This document shows, piece after piece, positions 52,590 through 61,675 of a DNA stretch of 64,000 bases. Numbering within the stretch: position 1 is the stretch's first letter; each line of letters opens with the position of its first letter. Made by a program: the position numbers and the translations under genes. Source of the DNA: Bacillus smithii (GTDB taxonomy: Bacteria; Bacillota; Bacilli; Bacillales; DSM-4216); the NCBI RefSeq assembly GCF_001050115.1, contig NZ_CP012024.1, forward strand, positions 1,282,001 through 1,346,000, written 5' to 3'. The notes below the pieces were generated by a model, which was given only the letters and a program-made list of their open reading frames with translations, had not been told where the DNA came from and searched no databases.

Positions 52590-53261
52590 ATGAATGTGGG
52601 CATTGTGGCAGGCGGTCCCCGTATATGTATACCGGATTTAAAAGCGTTTGATGGACAAGAGATGTATTGGATCGGGGTCGATAAAGGCGTGCAATATTTG
52701 CTGGATGAACAAATTGTGCCTGATCTCGCTGTAGGTGATTTTGATTCCATTCGAGAGAGCGAATGGAAGCGAATAAAGGAAAAAGTGCGAAATATTAAAA
52801 AATACAGACCGGAAAAAGATGAAACCGATATGGAGCTAGCCATCGAATACGGTGTAAAGCAAAATCCAAACACCATCTCTCTGTTTGGCGCCACCGGCGG
52901 GAGGCTGGATCATTTTTTGGCTAATATCAGTTTGCTTGTGAATGAGAAATGGAGCAAAAGCTCTATAGATTTTAAGATCATCGATCGCCAAAATATCATC
53001 TCGGTTCATCGTCCGAAAAAATATGAAATACGAAAACTTCCTGATAAGCCATATGTTTCTTTTCTTCCTGTGAACGGCCATGTTGAAGGATTAACGCTTA
53101 CAGGGTTTAAATATCCTTTACATAATTATACGGCAATATTTGGATCGACTCGATGCATAAGCAATGAACTGATTGAAGAAAAAGGTACTTTTTCCTTTAC
53201 AAGCGGCATATTAATGATGGTAAGAAGTTCCGATGAAATGCCAATCAGTCCGGCACGTTAG
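52590..53261 (+). CDS. thiN: Thiamine pyrophosphokinase
   Basis: ThiN makes thiamine diphosphate from thiamine and ATP. The 223-residue protein has the catalytic-domain pattern IVAGGPRICIPDL, GVDKGVQYLLD, LAVGDFDSIRESEW, KDETDMELAIEYG, and LFGATGGRLDHFLANISLL; the C-terminal beta domain follows with FLPVNGHVEGLTLTGFKYPL, read in parts. ATG 52590 follows AGGAGG by 8 nt; a start 33 nt upstream is not supported. Length is close to B. subtilis YloS (214). Confidence 0.94.
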   Translation: MNVGIVAGGPRICIPDLKAFDGQEMYWIGVDKGVQYLLDEQIVPDLAVGDFDSIRESEWKRIKEKVRNIKKYRPEKDETDMELAIEYGVKQNPNTISLFGATGGRLDHFLANISLLVNEKWSKSSIDFKIIDRQNIISVHRPKKYEIRKLPDKPYVSFLPVNGHVEGLTLTGFKYPLHNYTAIFGSTRCISNELIEEKGTFSFTSGILMMVRSSDEMPISPAR

Positions 53262-53288
53262 GACGATACGTACTTATTTCCTTTGTTT

Positions 53289-53319
53289 GAATATAATATG
53301 GCGAATAGACCATTATCAT
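53289..53319 (+). promoter_or_regulatory. Tentative SigE-type promoter of spoVM
   Basis: GAATATA (53289-53295) resembles the SigE -35, and CATTATCAT (53311-53319) is a partial match to the -10 CATACAMT, at about 15-nt spacing. SpoVM is known to be under SigE in B. subtilis. The -10 match is poor, so confidence is low. Confidence 0.3.
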
Positions 53320-53347
53320 CCTTCAGATGAATGGGGAGGGACATGGA

Positions 53348-53428
53348 ATGAAATTTTATACGATTAAATTGCCTAGATTTTTAGGCGGAATTGTCCGGGC
53401 AATGCTTGGTACCTTTAAAAAAGGATAA
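53348..53428 (+). CDS. spoVM: Spore coat/cortex morphogenetic peptide SpoVM (26 aa)
   Basis: SpoVM is an amphipathic alpha helix that recognises the positively curved outer forespore membrane and anchors SpoIVA; it is essential for coat and cortex formation. The translated peptide begins MKFYTIKLPRFLGGIVRA and ends MLGTFKKG. It differs from B. subtilis SpoVM (as I recall it) only at Lys10 (Arg here) and in four positions near the C-terminus. The important Pro9 is kept. ATG 53348 lies behind GGGAGGGACATGGA. The gene lies between thiN and rpmB, as in B. subtilis, and is easily missed because of its size. Confidence 0.96.
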   Translation: MKFYTIKLPRFLGGIVRAMLGTFKKG

Positions 53429-53529
53429 AGAGAAAAGAGAAATGGTTTCCAAGGGGCTGACGTCGGGCGGAAGGCCAGATTTTTCAGCATGCTATGAACT
53501 GCCCAGCGTAGCGTGTCTTGAGTGATTGA

Positions 53530-53560
53530 GTGAGTCAGGCCTTTGGACTCACCCCCCTTT
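53530..53560 (+). terminator. Possible terminator after spoVM
   Basis: GTGAGTC (53530-53536) pairs with GACTCAC (53546-53552) around a 9-nt loop, followed by CCCCCTTTT. The T run is short, so this may be a weak terminator or an unrelated hairpin. Confidence 0.4.
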
Positions 53561-53685
53561 TCATGAGACATAAATGGGTGAAAGCGTAAAAAAGAGAAAC
53601 GAGAGGAAAGCGAAAATGGTCACCTGAAATGGCCGTTGAAGTGAAAATGGAATGGCTGCAGATCATTCATTATATTATATGACGG

Positions 53686-53717
53686 GATAAAAAACAAGCA
53701 CCCGAGAGTGGGTGCTT
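53686..53717 (-). terminator. Rho-independent terminator of rpmB
   Basis: On the minus strand AAGCACCC (53710-53717 as complement) pairs with GGGTGCTT (53696-53703 as complement) around a 6-nt loop, followed by GTTTTTTAT. It lies just after the rpmB stop. Confidence 0.85.
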
Positions 53718-53724
53718 ATTGTCA

Positions 53725-53913
53725 TTATACACGTTCAACTTTTCCGGATTTTAAAGCTCTTGCAGAAACCCAAACCCGTTTTGGCTTACCGTTAACTAGA
53801 ATGCGCACTTTTTGTAAGTTTGCTCCCCAAGTACGCTTGTTGGCATTCATAGCGTGGGAACGTCTATTTCCGGTACGCGTTCTGCGACCAGTAATCACGC
53901 ATTGTTTTGCCAT
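53725..53913 (-). CDS. rpmB: Large-subunit ribosomal protein bL28
   Basis: The 62-residue protein [20 protein letters not shown]... is bL28: basic, with the conserved [20 protein letters not shown] core (read in parts) and [18 protein letters not shown] end. There is only one Cys (C5), so it is the zinc-free type. It is on the minus strand against its neighbours, the same arrangement as B. subtilis rpmB. AGGAGGG on the minus strand lies just upstream of its ATG. Confidence 0.96.
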   Translation of the reverse strand: MAKQCVITGRRTRTGNRRSHAMNANKRTWGANLQKVRILVNGKPKRVWVSARALKSGKVERV

Positions 53914-54510
53914 TTGATTCCCTCCTAACTGCAGAAGCTGAAAATGTTCAATTTCATTACTTCCTTATCTTCAAACAGACACTAATATAATTTAACATAG
54001 AATATTGGTTAATGCAATATCAGGAAGGGAAAAGACACCGATGAATCTCTGGCTTTTTAGCTATTAAGATGTAAAAAATGACCAAATCATGGGAGGCAAA
54101 GCTTTTGTTCACAGTTAAAATGGATTTTGAAGGATTAAACAGCTGTCTGTTGTACTCATGCACAAAATTTGATGTTCAATAGAAGCCATCTGGCTGTACG
54201 TTCATTGATCTGTATGATAGAAAAGGAAGGAAAAGCAAGAATGAAAGAGTCATTTCTCATCTCTTCTTGTAATAAAATAAGTTGGGTTTGGTTGATTCAC
54301 AAGGACAGAAGGGAAGAGGACTTATTTTTAATATGATAGGAATTTACGAATAGGAGACAAAAACTGGAACAAAATATCTTTCAAGAAAAACACCTTGACG
54401 CTGATCGATTAATTTGGAATGATAAGAACGGAAGGTTCACTTTTAAAAAGCCCCTATGTATAGTAAAATGTTTGTAACAAAGGAAGAATCCGATAAGGAG
54501 GGCTCTTTTC
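53914..54510. other. 597-nt AT-rich region between rpmB and the asp23-family gene
   Basis: No recognised gene is present. It must hold the rpmB promoter (minus strand) and a plus-strand promoter: TTCACT (54436-54441) and TATAGT (54459-54464) at 17-nt spacing, 47 nt before the asp23-family gene. Two very short plus-strand frames have fair ribosome-binding sites: TTG 54105 to 54182 (25 aa, after GGGAGG) and ATG 54241 to 54336 (31 aa, after AAGGAAGG). I recognise neither; they may be chance or remnants. Confidence 0.5.
54436..54464 (+). promoter_or_regulatory. Candidate SigA promoter of yloU-fakA
   Basis: TTCACT (54436-54441) and TATAGT (54459-54464) are 17 nt apart; the -10 differs from consensus at one base. 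It lies 47 nt before the yloU start and is the best promoter in the intergenic region. Confidence 0.55.
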
Positions 54511-54873
54511 ATGTCGATTGAGCTAAAAACGAAGTATGGAACGGTAGATATTTCTAATGAAGTCATTGCCACTATTGCCGGTGGAGCTGCTGTAGATTGT
54601 TACGGCATAGTGGGTATGGCGTCCAAAAATCAACTGAAAGATGGATTAACGGAAATTTTGAGACGAGAAAATTTCACCCGTGGCGTGATTGTTCGGCAAG
54701 AAGGCGATCGGATTCATATCGATATGTACATTATCGTTAGCTATGGAACGAAAATTTCCGAAGTGGCCCATAACGTTCAAACGAAAGTAAAATATACACT
54801 TGATCAAACAGTTGGGCTGTCAGTTGATACAGTCAATATTTTTATACAAGGTGTCAGGGTGACGAACCCTTAG
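54511..54873 (+). CDS. yloU: Asp23/Gls24-family envelope stress protein YloU
   Basis: The 120-residue protein is an Asp23/Gls24-family protein: YGTVDISNEVIATIAGGAAVDCYGIVGMAS (read in parts) and the C-terminal TVGLSVDTVNIFIQGVRV. The family is cytoplasmic or membrane-associated in Firmicutes and linked to envelope stress; its activity is unknown. It nearly always precedes fakA. ATG 54511 follows AAGGAGGG. The stop is 18 nt before the fakA start. Confidence 0.93.
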   Translation: MSIELKTKYGTVDISNEVIATIAGGAAVDCYGIVGMASKNQLKDGLTEILRRENFTRGVIVRQEGDRIHIDMYIIVSYGTKISEVAHNVQTKVKYTLDQTVGLSVDTVNIFIQGVRVTNP

Positions 54874-54890
54874 TGAGGAGGAAAAAATAC

Positions 54891-56564
54891 GTGTCGATAA
54901 CATCTTTGGATGGTAAGCGTTTTGCGGAAATGATCATTGCCGGTGCCAATAACTTGGCTGCCAATGCACAAATGGTCAATGCATTAAACGTATTCCCTGT
55001 TCCTGACGGCGACACGGGAACAAACATGAATTTGTCTATGACTTCCGGAGCTAAGGAAGTTCAAGAACATTTAACAGATCATGTAGGTAAGACTGCGGCT
55101 TCCCTTGCAAGAGGATTATTGATGGGAGCGCGCGGCAACTCAGGTGTGATTCTTTCCCAATTATTCCGTGGGTTTGCTAAAGCAATTGAACAAAAAGAAT
55201 GGATTAATAGCCAAGAATTCGCTAATGCTTTTGAAGCTGGAGTAGATACAGCTTATAAAGCGGTCATGAAGCCGGTAGAAGGAACGATATTAACGGTTGC
55301 GAAAGATGCTGCAAAAAAAGCCGTTCTAACGGCTAAGCATGAGCGCGATATTGTGAAAGTGACGGAAGCATTGCTGGAAGAAGCGAAAAGCTCTTTGAAA
55401 CGAACCCCAGAATTGCTCCCGGTGTTAAAGGAAGTGGGGGTAGTCGACAGCGGGGGACAAGGGCTTGTCCTTGTATATGAAGGATTTTTAGCCGCTTTAA
55501 AAGGGGAACAATTGCCCGGAACTCCTGCGATTGAACCGACGCTTGACGAACTCGTCAAAGCGGAACATCATAAAGCTCAAAGCTTCATGAAAACAGAAGA
55601 CATTGTGTATGGCTATTGTACGGAGTTTATGGTTCGTTTGGAAAAAGAGAAACTCAAAGATCATCCATTTTCAGAAGAAAAATTTCGGGAAGACCTTAGC
55701 CAATTTGGCGATTCTCTGCTTGTTGTTGCAGATGACGAAGTGGCTAAAGTACATATCCACTCGGAACGACCTGGTGAAGTGCTTACATATGGACAGCAAT
55801 ATGGAAGCTTCATTAAAATAAAAATCGAAAACATGCGTGAACAGCATAGTCAAATTGTAGGGGAAACCCACCAACAGCTGCATACGGATACAAAGAAGAA
55901 AGAGAAACAGCCGTATGGGATTGTAACGGTTGCCATGGGAGAAGGAATTGCTGAAATGTTCAAGAGCATAGGAGCTTCTGCAGTCATTCCGGGCGGACAA
56001 ACGATGAATCCAAGTACGGAGGACATCGTCAAAGCGGCGCAGGAAGTTAACGCTGAAAAAGTCATCATTCTCCCAAATAATAAGAACATTATTTTAGCAA
56101 CGGAACAGGCAAAAGAAATGATTGATGCAGAAGTAGTGGTGGTCCCTTCGAAATCGGTTCCCCAAGGAATAGCCGCTCTGCTTGCTTTTCGTCCAGACCA
56201 AAGTTTGGAGAAAAATCAGGCAGCTATGGCGGAAGCGATGGCTCATGTTAAGACGGGACAAATTACGTATGCCGTTCGAGATACGGCGATTGACGGCATT
56301 TCCATTGCTAAAAATGATTTTATGGGCATTTTAGATGGAAAGATTGTAACGACCAGCAAAGATAAAATGGAAGCTGCCATACATTTAATTGAGAATATGG
56401 TGGAAGAAGATAGTGAAATTATCACCATTTTTTATGGTGAAGATGTTTCCAAAGAAGAAACAGAAGAACTCGTTGCTTTCATTGAAGAGAAATATGAGGA
56501 TTTGGAAATAGAAGTTCATAATGGAAAGCAACCGCTTTATTCTTTTATTATTTCGATTGAATAG
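54891..56564 (+). CDS. fakA: Fatty acid kinase catalytic subunit FakA (YloV)
   Basis: FakA phosphorylates fatty acids presented by a FakB protein, making acyl phosphate for PlsY/PlsX-dependent phospholipid synthesis. The 557-residue protein has the N-terminal Dak-type kinase domain with LNVFPVPDGDTGTNMNLSM (residues 32-50; metal-binding Asp residues), GARGNSGVILSQL and GVVDSGGQGLVLV, then a DegV-like middle and C-terminal domain (GEGIAEMFKSIGA). GTG 54891 follows GAGGAGG by 9 nt and matches the known N-terminus; an ORF extension to 54873 lacks a ribosome-binding site. Confidence 0.94.
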   Translation: MSITSLDGKRFAEMIIAGANNLAANAQMVNALNVFPVPDGDTGTNMNLSMTSGAKEVQEHLTDHVGKTAASLARGLLMGARGNSGVILSQLFRGFAKAIEQKEWINSQEFANAFEAGVDTAYKAVMKPVEGTILTVAKDAAKKAVLTAKHERDIVKVTEALLEEAKSSLKRTPELLPVLKEVGVVDSGGQGLVLVYEGFLAALKGEQLPGTPAIEPTLDELVKAEHHKAQSFMKTEDIVYGYCTEFMVRLEKEKLKDHPFSEEKFREDLSQFGDSLLVVADDEVAKVHIHSERPGEVLTYGQQYGSFIKIKIENMREQHSQIVGETHQQLHTDTKKKEKQPYGIVTVAMGEGIAEMFKSIGASAVIPGGQTMNPSTEDIVKAAQEVNAEKVIILPNNKNIILATEQAKEMIDAEVVVVPSKSVPQGIAALLAFRPDQSLEKNQAAMAEAMAHVKTGQITYAVRDTAIDGISIAKNDFMGILDGKIVTTSKDKMEAAIHLIENMVEEDSEIITIFYGEDVSKEETEELVAFIEEKYEDLEIEVHNGKQPLYSFIISIE

Positions 56565-56892
56565 GAAAAGGAACTAAATCGAATATTGGGAAGTCGACGA
56601 ATAGAAGGGGATATTCCCCTTCTATTTCGTATGGAAATCATTTTAATTAAAAAAATGATTTCGTTGGGAAAGATGGAATATGGCGGCTGTGTGAAACGGG
56701 ACTATTAACCCTTTTTGAATTCAATCACGAAACAGAAAGCTTTAGCCAAAGTAAAAAAGTGATAGAAAGGTGCTGCCTCTGTCAAAAGTATCTTTGCCAT
56801 TCACGATAATGATAGTCACAGCAGAAGGGGGGGATGCGGTGGCTCTCCTGTAGGAGATGTCCGTAATAAGGGGGAGACATCGCAAAATAACC
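56565..56892. other. 328-nt region between fakA and recG
   Basis: No gene is seen; B. subtilis has sdaAB and sdaAA here. A perfect hairpin, AATAGAAGGGGA with TCCCCTTCTATT (56600-56626), followed by TCG, probably ends fakA transcription. A second AT-rich hairpin, AAATCATTTT / AAAATGATTT (about 56636-56662), has no clear role. A purine-rich stretch AAGGGGGG lies at 56825-56832 near possible recG start sites. Confidence 0.55.
56600..56630 (+). terminator. Hairpin terminator after fakA
   Basis: A perfect 11- to 12-bp stem (AATAGAAGGGGA / TCCCCTTCTATT) with a 3-nt loop is followed by TTTCG. The T run is short but the stem is very stable. Confidence 0.65.
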
Positions 56893-58941
56893 GTGAATAA
56901 TCTGCTTTCTCGAGACGTTGGTGTTTTAAAAGGGATCGGTAAAGAAACAGCCAATTCGCTTGCGGAAATGAACATTTACTCCATTAAGGACTTATTGGAA
57001 TATTTTCCTTACAGGTACGAAGATTACCGCTTGAGAGACTTGGCCGATGTCCCTCATGAAGAGAGGGTAACGGTCGAAGGGAAAGTTCACAGTGATCCTT
57101 CTGTCATGTATTACGGTCGGAAAAAATCACGTTTAACGTTTAAACTTCTTGTAGATCGCTATTTAGTGACAGCGGTCTTTTTCAATCAGCCCTTTTTAAA
57201 GAAAAAAATCAAACTGAACGATACGATCACAGTCACCGGAAAATGGGATCGCCACCGTCAAACGATCACTGTGCAACACTATCATCTCGGTCCCTACTCA
57301 TATCGCAGCGAATTTGAACCGGTATATTCTTTAAAGGGAAACATCACGTCCAATATGTTGAAAAAATTTATTGCAACCGCCCTTAATGAATATGGAGATT
57401 ATATTCGAGAAAATCTACCGACCGCATTTCTTGAAAATTATAAATTACCGGGTCGCCGGGAAGCCATTCGGGCGATACATTTCCCGAAAAACGCGCAGGA
57501 ATTAAAACAGGCGCGCCGTCGTTTTGTGTACGAGGAATTTCTATACTTCCAATTAAAAATACAGGCGTTGCGAAAATTTGAGAGAGAGCATTCAAAAGGT
57601 CAAGAGCAACATTATGATGTGAAAAAACTTAGAGAATTTATTCAACATTTGCCATTTCCTCTGACTAATGCTCAGAAACGTGTGATCAATGAAATTTGCG
57701 CCGATTTAAAATCGCCTTACCGTATGAACCGATTGCTTCAAGGAGATGTTGGTTCGGGAAAAACTGTCGTGGCTGCCGTTTGTTTATATGCAACGATTAC
57801 AGCAGGCAATCAAGGAGCCTTGATGGTGCCGACGGAAATATTGGCGGAACAGCATACGGCGTCTTTACGTGAACTTTTTGAACCTTTTGACGTCACCGTT
57901 GAGCTGCTTTCAAGTTCTGTAAAAGGAAAGAAAAGAAAACAGGTATTGGAACAGCTGGAAAACGGAGACATTGATATTTTGGTAGGTACTCACGCTCTCA
58001 TACAAGAGGATGTAAATTTCAAACAATTAGGCACGGTCATTACGGATGAACAGCATCGATTCGGAGTTGAACAAAGAAGAGTGTTGCGGGAAAAAGGAGA
58101 AAATCCCGATGTGTTGTTTATGACGGCGACGCCGATACCGAGAACGCTGGCGATCACCGCTTTTGGAGAGATGGATGTGTCCATCATTGATGAAATGCCA
58201 AAAGGACGAAAAGCGATTGAAACGTATTGGGCAAAGCATGATATGTTTGAACGTGTTCTAGCCTTTATGGAAAAGGAGCTGCGTCGAAATAAGCAGGCAT
58301 ATGTGATCTGCCCGCTGATTGAGGAATCTGAAAAGCTGGACGTGCAAAATGCCATCGATATTCATGCCCAATTAACCCATTATTTTCACAACCGCTACAA
58401 CATCGGGCTGATGCACGGACGACTAAGTGCTGAGGAGAAAGACCAAGTGATGAATGCATTTAGTCGCAATGAAATTCATGTTCTTGTTTCCACAACTGTT
58501 GTCGAGGTCGGAGTGAATGTTCCAAATGCTACCATTATGGTGATTTATGATGCTGATCGTTTCGGACTTGCTCAGCTGCATCAATTAAGGGGACGTGTTG
58601 GACGAGGGAATGAGCAATCGTATTGTATTCTAATCGCTGATCCTAAAACAGAAGTAGGTAAAGAACGTATGAAAATTATGACGGAAACGAACAACGGGTT
58701 CGTTTTAAGCGAAAAAGACTTGGAATTGCGCGGACCGGGAGATTTATTTGGGAAAAAACAAAGCGGGTTGCCAGATTTTAAAGTGGCTGATGTCGTTCAT
58801 GATTATCGTGCGCTGGAAACAGCCCGGAAAGATGCGGCCGAGCTTATCCAGTCAGATGCTTTTTGGACCACCGAAGAATACGAACCGCTGCGCACGTATT
58901 TACAAGAGTCGGGAGTCCTGTCTGGCGAAAAGCTGGATTAA
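56893..58941 (+). CDS. recG: ATP-dependent DNA helicase RecG
   Basis: RecG reverses stalled forks and processes branched recombination intermediates. The protein has an N-terminal wedge/OB domain (LLEYFPYRYEDYRLRD, then VEGKVHSDPSVMYYGRKKSRL, read in parts), the Walker A motif GDVGSGKTVVAAV near residue 283, a DEQH box (VITDEQHRFGV) near 385, TPIPRTLAIT and the C-terminal QLRGRVGRG. GTG 56893 gives exactly 682 residues, the length I recall for B. subtilis, but its ribosome-binding site (AGGGGGAG) is 16 nt away. ATG 56857, preceded immediately by AGGAG, is the alternative. Confidence 0.94.
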   Translation: MNNLLSRDVGVLKGIGKETANSLAEMNIYSIKDLLEYFPYRYEDYRLRDLADVPHEERVTVEGKVHSDPSVMYYGRKKSRLTFKLLVDRYLVTAVFFNQPFLKKKIKLNDTITVTGKWDRHRQTITVQHYHLGPYSYRSEFEPVYSLKGNITSNMLKKFIATALNEYGDYIRENLPTAFLENYKLPGRREAIRAIHFPKNAQELKQARRRFVYEEFLYFQLKIQALRKFEREHSKGQEQHYDVKKLREFIQHLPFPLTNAQKRVINEICADLKSPYRMNRLLQGDVGSGKTVVAAVCLYATITAGNQGALMVPTEILAEQHTASLRELFEPFDVTVELLSSSVKGKKRKQVLEQLENGDIDILVGTHALIQEDVNFKQLGTVITDEQHRFGVEQRRVLREKGENPDVLFMTATPIPRTLAITAFGEMDVSIIDEMPKGRKAIETYWAKHDMFERVLAFMEKELRRNKQAYVICPLIEESEKLDVQNAIDIHAQLTHYFHNRYNIGLMHGRLSAEEKDQVMNAFSRNEIHVLVSTTVVEVGVNVPNATIMVIYDADRFGLAQLHQLRGRVGRGNEQSYCILIADPKTEVGKERMKIMTETNNGFVLSEKDLELRGPGDLFGKKQSGLPDFKVADVVHDYRALETARKDAAELIQSDAFWTTEEYEPLRTYLQESGVLSGEKLD

Positions 58942-59067
58942 CCAAAAAAGAGAGGTCGTTTCCTTCCGCATCCTTTACTCTCACTCGTCGGGAGGAAAGA
59001 TTTGAATGATTGTCTCGGTTGAGGAAGAAAAACGTTTACAAATTACGAACGGAATGCCAATATGATC

Positions 59068-59096
59068 TTGCATTCTATATTTTTTGATTATATACT
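59068..59096 (+). promoter_or_regulatory. SigA promoter of fapR
   Basis: TTGCAT (59068-59073) and TATACT (59091-59096) are 17 nt apart. Transcription would start near 59103, inside the FapR operator, so FapR bound there would block initiation. Confidence 0.7.
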
Positions 59097-59100
59097 ACTG

Positions 59101-59117
59101 TTAGTACCTAGTACTAA
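59101..59117 (+). promoter_or_regulatory. FapR operator
   Basis: TTAGTACCTAGTACTAA is an almost perfect dyad matching the FapR consensus (TTAGTACC..GTACTAA) known for fatty-acid genes. It sits directly after the -10 of the fapR promoter. Malonyl-CoA is known to release FapR, so the fapR-plsX-fabD-fabG-acpP operon is probably autoregulated. Confidence 0.88.
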
Positions 59118-59135
59118 TATCGGATGGTGTATAAT

Positions 59136-59720
59136 ATGAGATTATCCAAAAAAGAACGGCAAAAAAGGCTCCAGGAGACAATTGAAGACAATCCTTTTAT
59201 CACCGACGAAGAATTAGCAGAACGATTTCGTGTGAGTGTGCAAACCATTCGATTAGATCGTATGGAACTTTCCATCCCGGAGTTGCGGGAACGGATTAAA
59301 CACGTGGCAGAAGAGCGATTTCGGAACGAAGTCCGTTCTCTCCCGATTGAAGAAGTGATCGGTGATATTGTTGATATAGAACTTGATAAGAGCGCCATCT
59401 CCATTTTTGATGTGAAAGAAGAACATGTTTTTAGCAGAAATAAAATTGCCAGAGGCCATCATCTTTTTGCCCAAGCCAATTCGCTTGCAGTCGCTGTGAT
59501 CAATGATGAGCTTGCTCTTACGGAAAAAGCCAACATTCACTTTACCCGTTCTGTCAAAGAAGGAGAGAGGGTAGTAGCAAAGGCGAAAGTATCAAATCCT
59601 CAAACGGAAACGGGAAGAGCGATTGTGAAAGTAAGAAGTTATGTTGGACAAGAGCTGGTATTTTATGGAGAATTTACTATGTTTCGTTCGAAATCAACAA
59701 CAAAGGATGAAGAACTATGA
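59136..59720 (+). CDS. fapR: Fatty-acid and phospholipid biosynthesis repressor FapR
   Basis: FapR represses fatty-acid genes and is released by malonyl-CoA. The 194-residue protein has an N-terminal helix-turn-helix ([22 protein letters not shown], read in parts) and a C-terminal hot-dog effector domain with [21 protein letters not shown] (read in parts) and [15 protein letters not shown] 59136 follows GGATGGTG; the GTG at 59124 is less likely. Its operator lies 18 nt upstream. The stop overlaps the plsX start by 4 nt. Confidence 0.96.
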   Translation: MRLSKKERQKRLQETIEDNPFITDEELAERFRVSVQTIRLDRMELSIPELRERIKHVAEERFRNEVRSLPIEEVIGDIVDIELDKSAISIFDVKEEHVFSRNKIARGHHLFAQANSLAVAVINDELALTEKANIHFTRSVKEGERVVAKAKVSNPQTETGRAIVKVRSYVGQELVFYGEFTMFRSKSTTKDEEL

Positions 59721-60715
59721 AAATAGCAGTAGACGCCATGGGCGGTGACAACGCCCCGAAAGAAATAGTGCTGGGAACAAACAGGGCTTTAGAAGAGTTT
59801 CCGGATTTAGAAATTGTTTTGTTTGGAAAAGAACAAGAGATTAAACAGTATTTAAAAGCAAGCGATCGAGTGAAAATTGTACATACGGATGAAGTCATTC
59901 TGGGGACGGATGAACCCGTAAAAGCAGTTAGAAGGAAAAAAAATTCATCCATGGTTTTAATGGCTGAAGCGGTAAAATCAGGAGAAGCAGATGCGTGCGT
60001 GTCTGCCGGAAACACAGGGGCTTTAATGGCCACGGGACTGTTCGTGGTTGGAAGAATTCCGGGAATTTCCCGTCCGGCTCTCGCCATCACGTTGCCGACA
60101 GTTGACGGAAAAGGCTTTTTAATGCTTGACTTGGGAGCCAATGCTGAAGCAAAACCGGAGAACTTGCTTCAATATGCTTTGATGGGGACGATATACTCTG
60201 AAAAAGTTCGGGGAATATCCCGTCCGCGGGTAGGACTTTTGAATATTGGAACCGAAGAGAAAAAAGGAAATGAACTGACGAAATCGACATTTGATCTATT
60301 GTCCCATACAAATCTCAACTTTACGGGCAATGTGGAAGCAAGAGATTTGCTTCAGGGGGCAGCGGATGTCGTTGTGACAGACGGATTTACCGGAAATATG
60401 GTGTTAAAAACAATCGAAGGAACGGCTCTTTCTGTTTTTTCTATGACAAAAGAAGTCATGCTGTCGTCATGGAAAACAAAATTGGGAGCTAGCTTGATGA
60501 AATCGGAATTATCAGGGCTGAAAAAGAAAATGGATTATTCGGAATATGGAGGCGCCGGGCTCCTTGGGTTGAAAGCACCAGTCATTAAGGCTCATGGATC
60601 TTCCAACGCCACAGCTTTTTATAACGCCCTTCGCCAGGCGCAGGAAATGGTCAAATACAACATAACCGGAATTGTGAAGGAAGAAGCGGAAAAACTGCAA
60701 AATCAAGAAGCGTAA
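59717..60715 (+). CDS. plsX: Phosphate acyltransferase PlsX
   Basis: PlsX makes acyl phosphate from acyl-ACP for glycerol-phosphate acylation by PlsY. The 332-residue protein has [15 protein letters not shown] at the start, [14 protein letters not shown], a [14 protein letters not shown] segment, [13 protein letters not shown] and the C-terminal [16 protein letters not shown]. It overlaps fapR by 4 nt (ATGA). Length is normal (333 in B. subtilis). Confidence 0.97.
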   Translation: MKIAVDAMGGDNAPKEIVLGTNRALEEFPDLEIVLFGKEQEIKQYLKASDRVKIVHTDEVILGTDEPVKAVRRKKNSSMVLMAEAVKSGEADACVSAGNTGALMATGLFVVGRIPGISRPALAITLPTVDGKGFLMLDLGANAEAKPENLLQYALMGTIYSEKVRGISRPRVGLLNIGTEEKKGNELTKSTFDLLSHTNLNFTGNVEARDLLQGAADVVVTDGFTGNMVLKTIEGTALSVFSMTKEVMLSSWKTKLGASLMKSELSGLKKKMDYSEYGGAGLLGLKAPVIKAHGSSNATAFYNALRQAQEMVKYNITGIVKEEAEKLQNQEA

Positions 60716-60727
60716 GGAGAGACAAGA

Positions 60728-61675
60728 ATGGGAAAAATAGCCTTTGTATTTCCTGGACAAGGATCACAAACAGTTGGCATGGGGAAGGAATTGGCACAAC
60801 AAGATCAGGAAGCTGCCGCCCTTTTCGCTAAAGCAGATGAAAAACTTGGTTACTCGTTAAGCGATATTATGTTCAATGGTCCTCAAGAGACGCTCACACT
60901 GACGTACAATGCTCAGCCGGCTTTATTGACTGTAAGTTCGGCGCTAGTGAACAGGCTCAATAAAGAGGGAATTCATGCCGATTATGCCGCTGGACACAGT
61001 CTGGGAGAATATTCTGCGTTGACTTATGCCGGAGCTCTCCGTTTCGAAGATGCCGTTTATACTGTGCACATGCGTGGACGTTATATGGAAGAAGCAGTTC
61101 CGGCAGGTGTAGGGACAATGGCTGCCGTGTTGGGCATGGAGCGTGAAGAACTGCTGAAAGTGACGGAAGAAGTATCGCAAGGCGGGGATAGTGTCCAATT
61201 AGCCAATTTGAACTGTCCTGGGCAAATTGTCATATCGGGGACAAAAAAAGGCGTCGAAACAGCTGGAGAACTGGCCAAGGAACGTGGAGCTAAAAGAGTC
61301 ATTCCACTGCAAGTGAGCGGGCCGTTCCATTCTAGTTTAATGAAGCCTGCTACAGAAAAACTGGAAAAAGTGTTGGATCAAATAGAGATTCATGACTGCA
61401 AAGTCCCGGTAGTCGCCAATGTGGACGCCCGTCCGGTTCAACTTGCCAGCGATATTCGTGCTAAGCTGTTGGAACAGCTTTATTCTCCTGTATTGTGGGA
61501 AGATACCATTCAAACACTTTTGGAGCTGGGGGTTGATACTTTTATTGAAATTGGGCCGGGAAAAGTACTGTCTGGTTTGATTAAAAAAGTGAACCGCCGA
61601 GTTCGTACATTCGCCGTTTCGGACGAAGAATCGATTCGGTCCACCGTTCAAGAACTGAAGGAGGGAACAGTGTGA
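60728..61675 (+). CDS. fabD: Malonyl-CoA:ACP transacylase FabD
   Basis: FabD loads malonyl groups onto ACP for chain elongation. The 315-residue protein has the oxyanion-hole motif [12 protein letters not shown], the catalytic serine in [12 protein letters not shown] near residue 91, and the catalytic His region [13 protein letters not shown], plus [19 protein letters not shown] 60728 follows AAGGAGAG. The stop overlaps the fabG start by 4 nt (GTGA). Confidence 0.97.
   Translation: MGKIAFVFPGQGSQTVGMGKELAQQDQEAAALFAKADEKLGYSLSDIMFNGPQETLTLTYNAQPALLTVSSALVNRLNKEGIHADYAAGHSLGEYSALTYAGALRFEDAVYTVHMRGRYMEEAVPAGVGTMAAVLGMEREELLKVTEEVSQGGDSVQLANLNCPGQIVISGTKKGVETAGELAKERGAKRVIPLQVSGPFHSSLMKPATEKLEKVLDQIEIHDCKVPVVANVDARPVQLASDIRAKLLEQLYSPVLWEDTIQTLLELGVDTFIEIGPGKVLSGLIKKVNRRVRTFAVSDEESIRSTVQELKEGTV

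Noticed and set aside
53356-53571. A 71-codon minus-strand frame overlapping spoVM
   Set aside because: It is antisense to spoVM, has no supporting ribosome-binding site and no known similarity.
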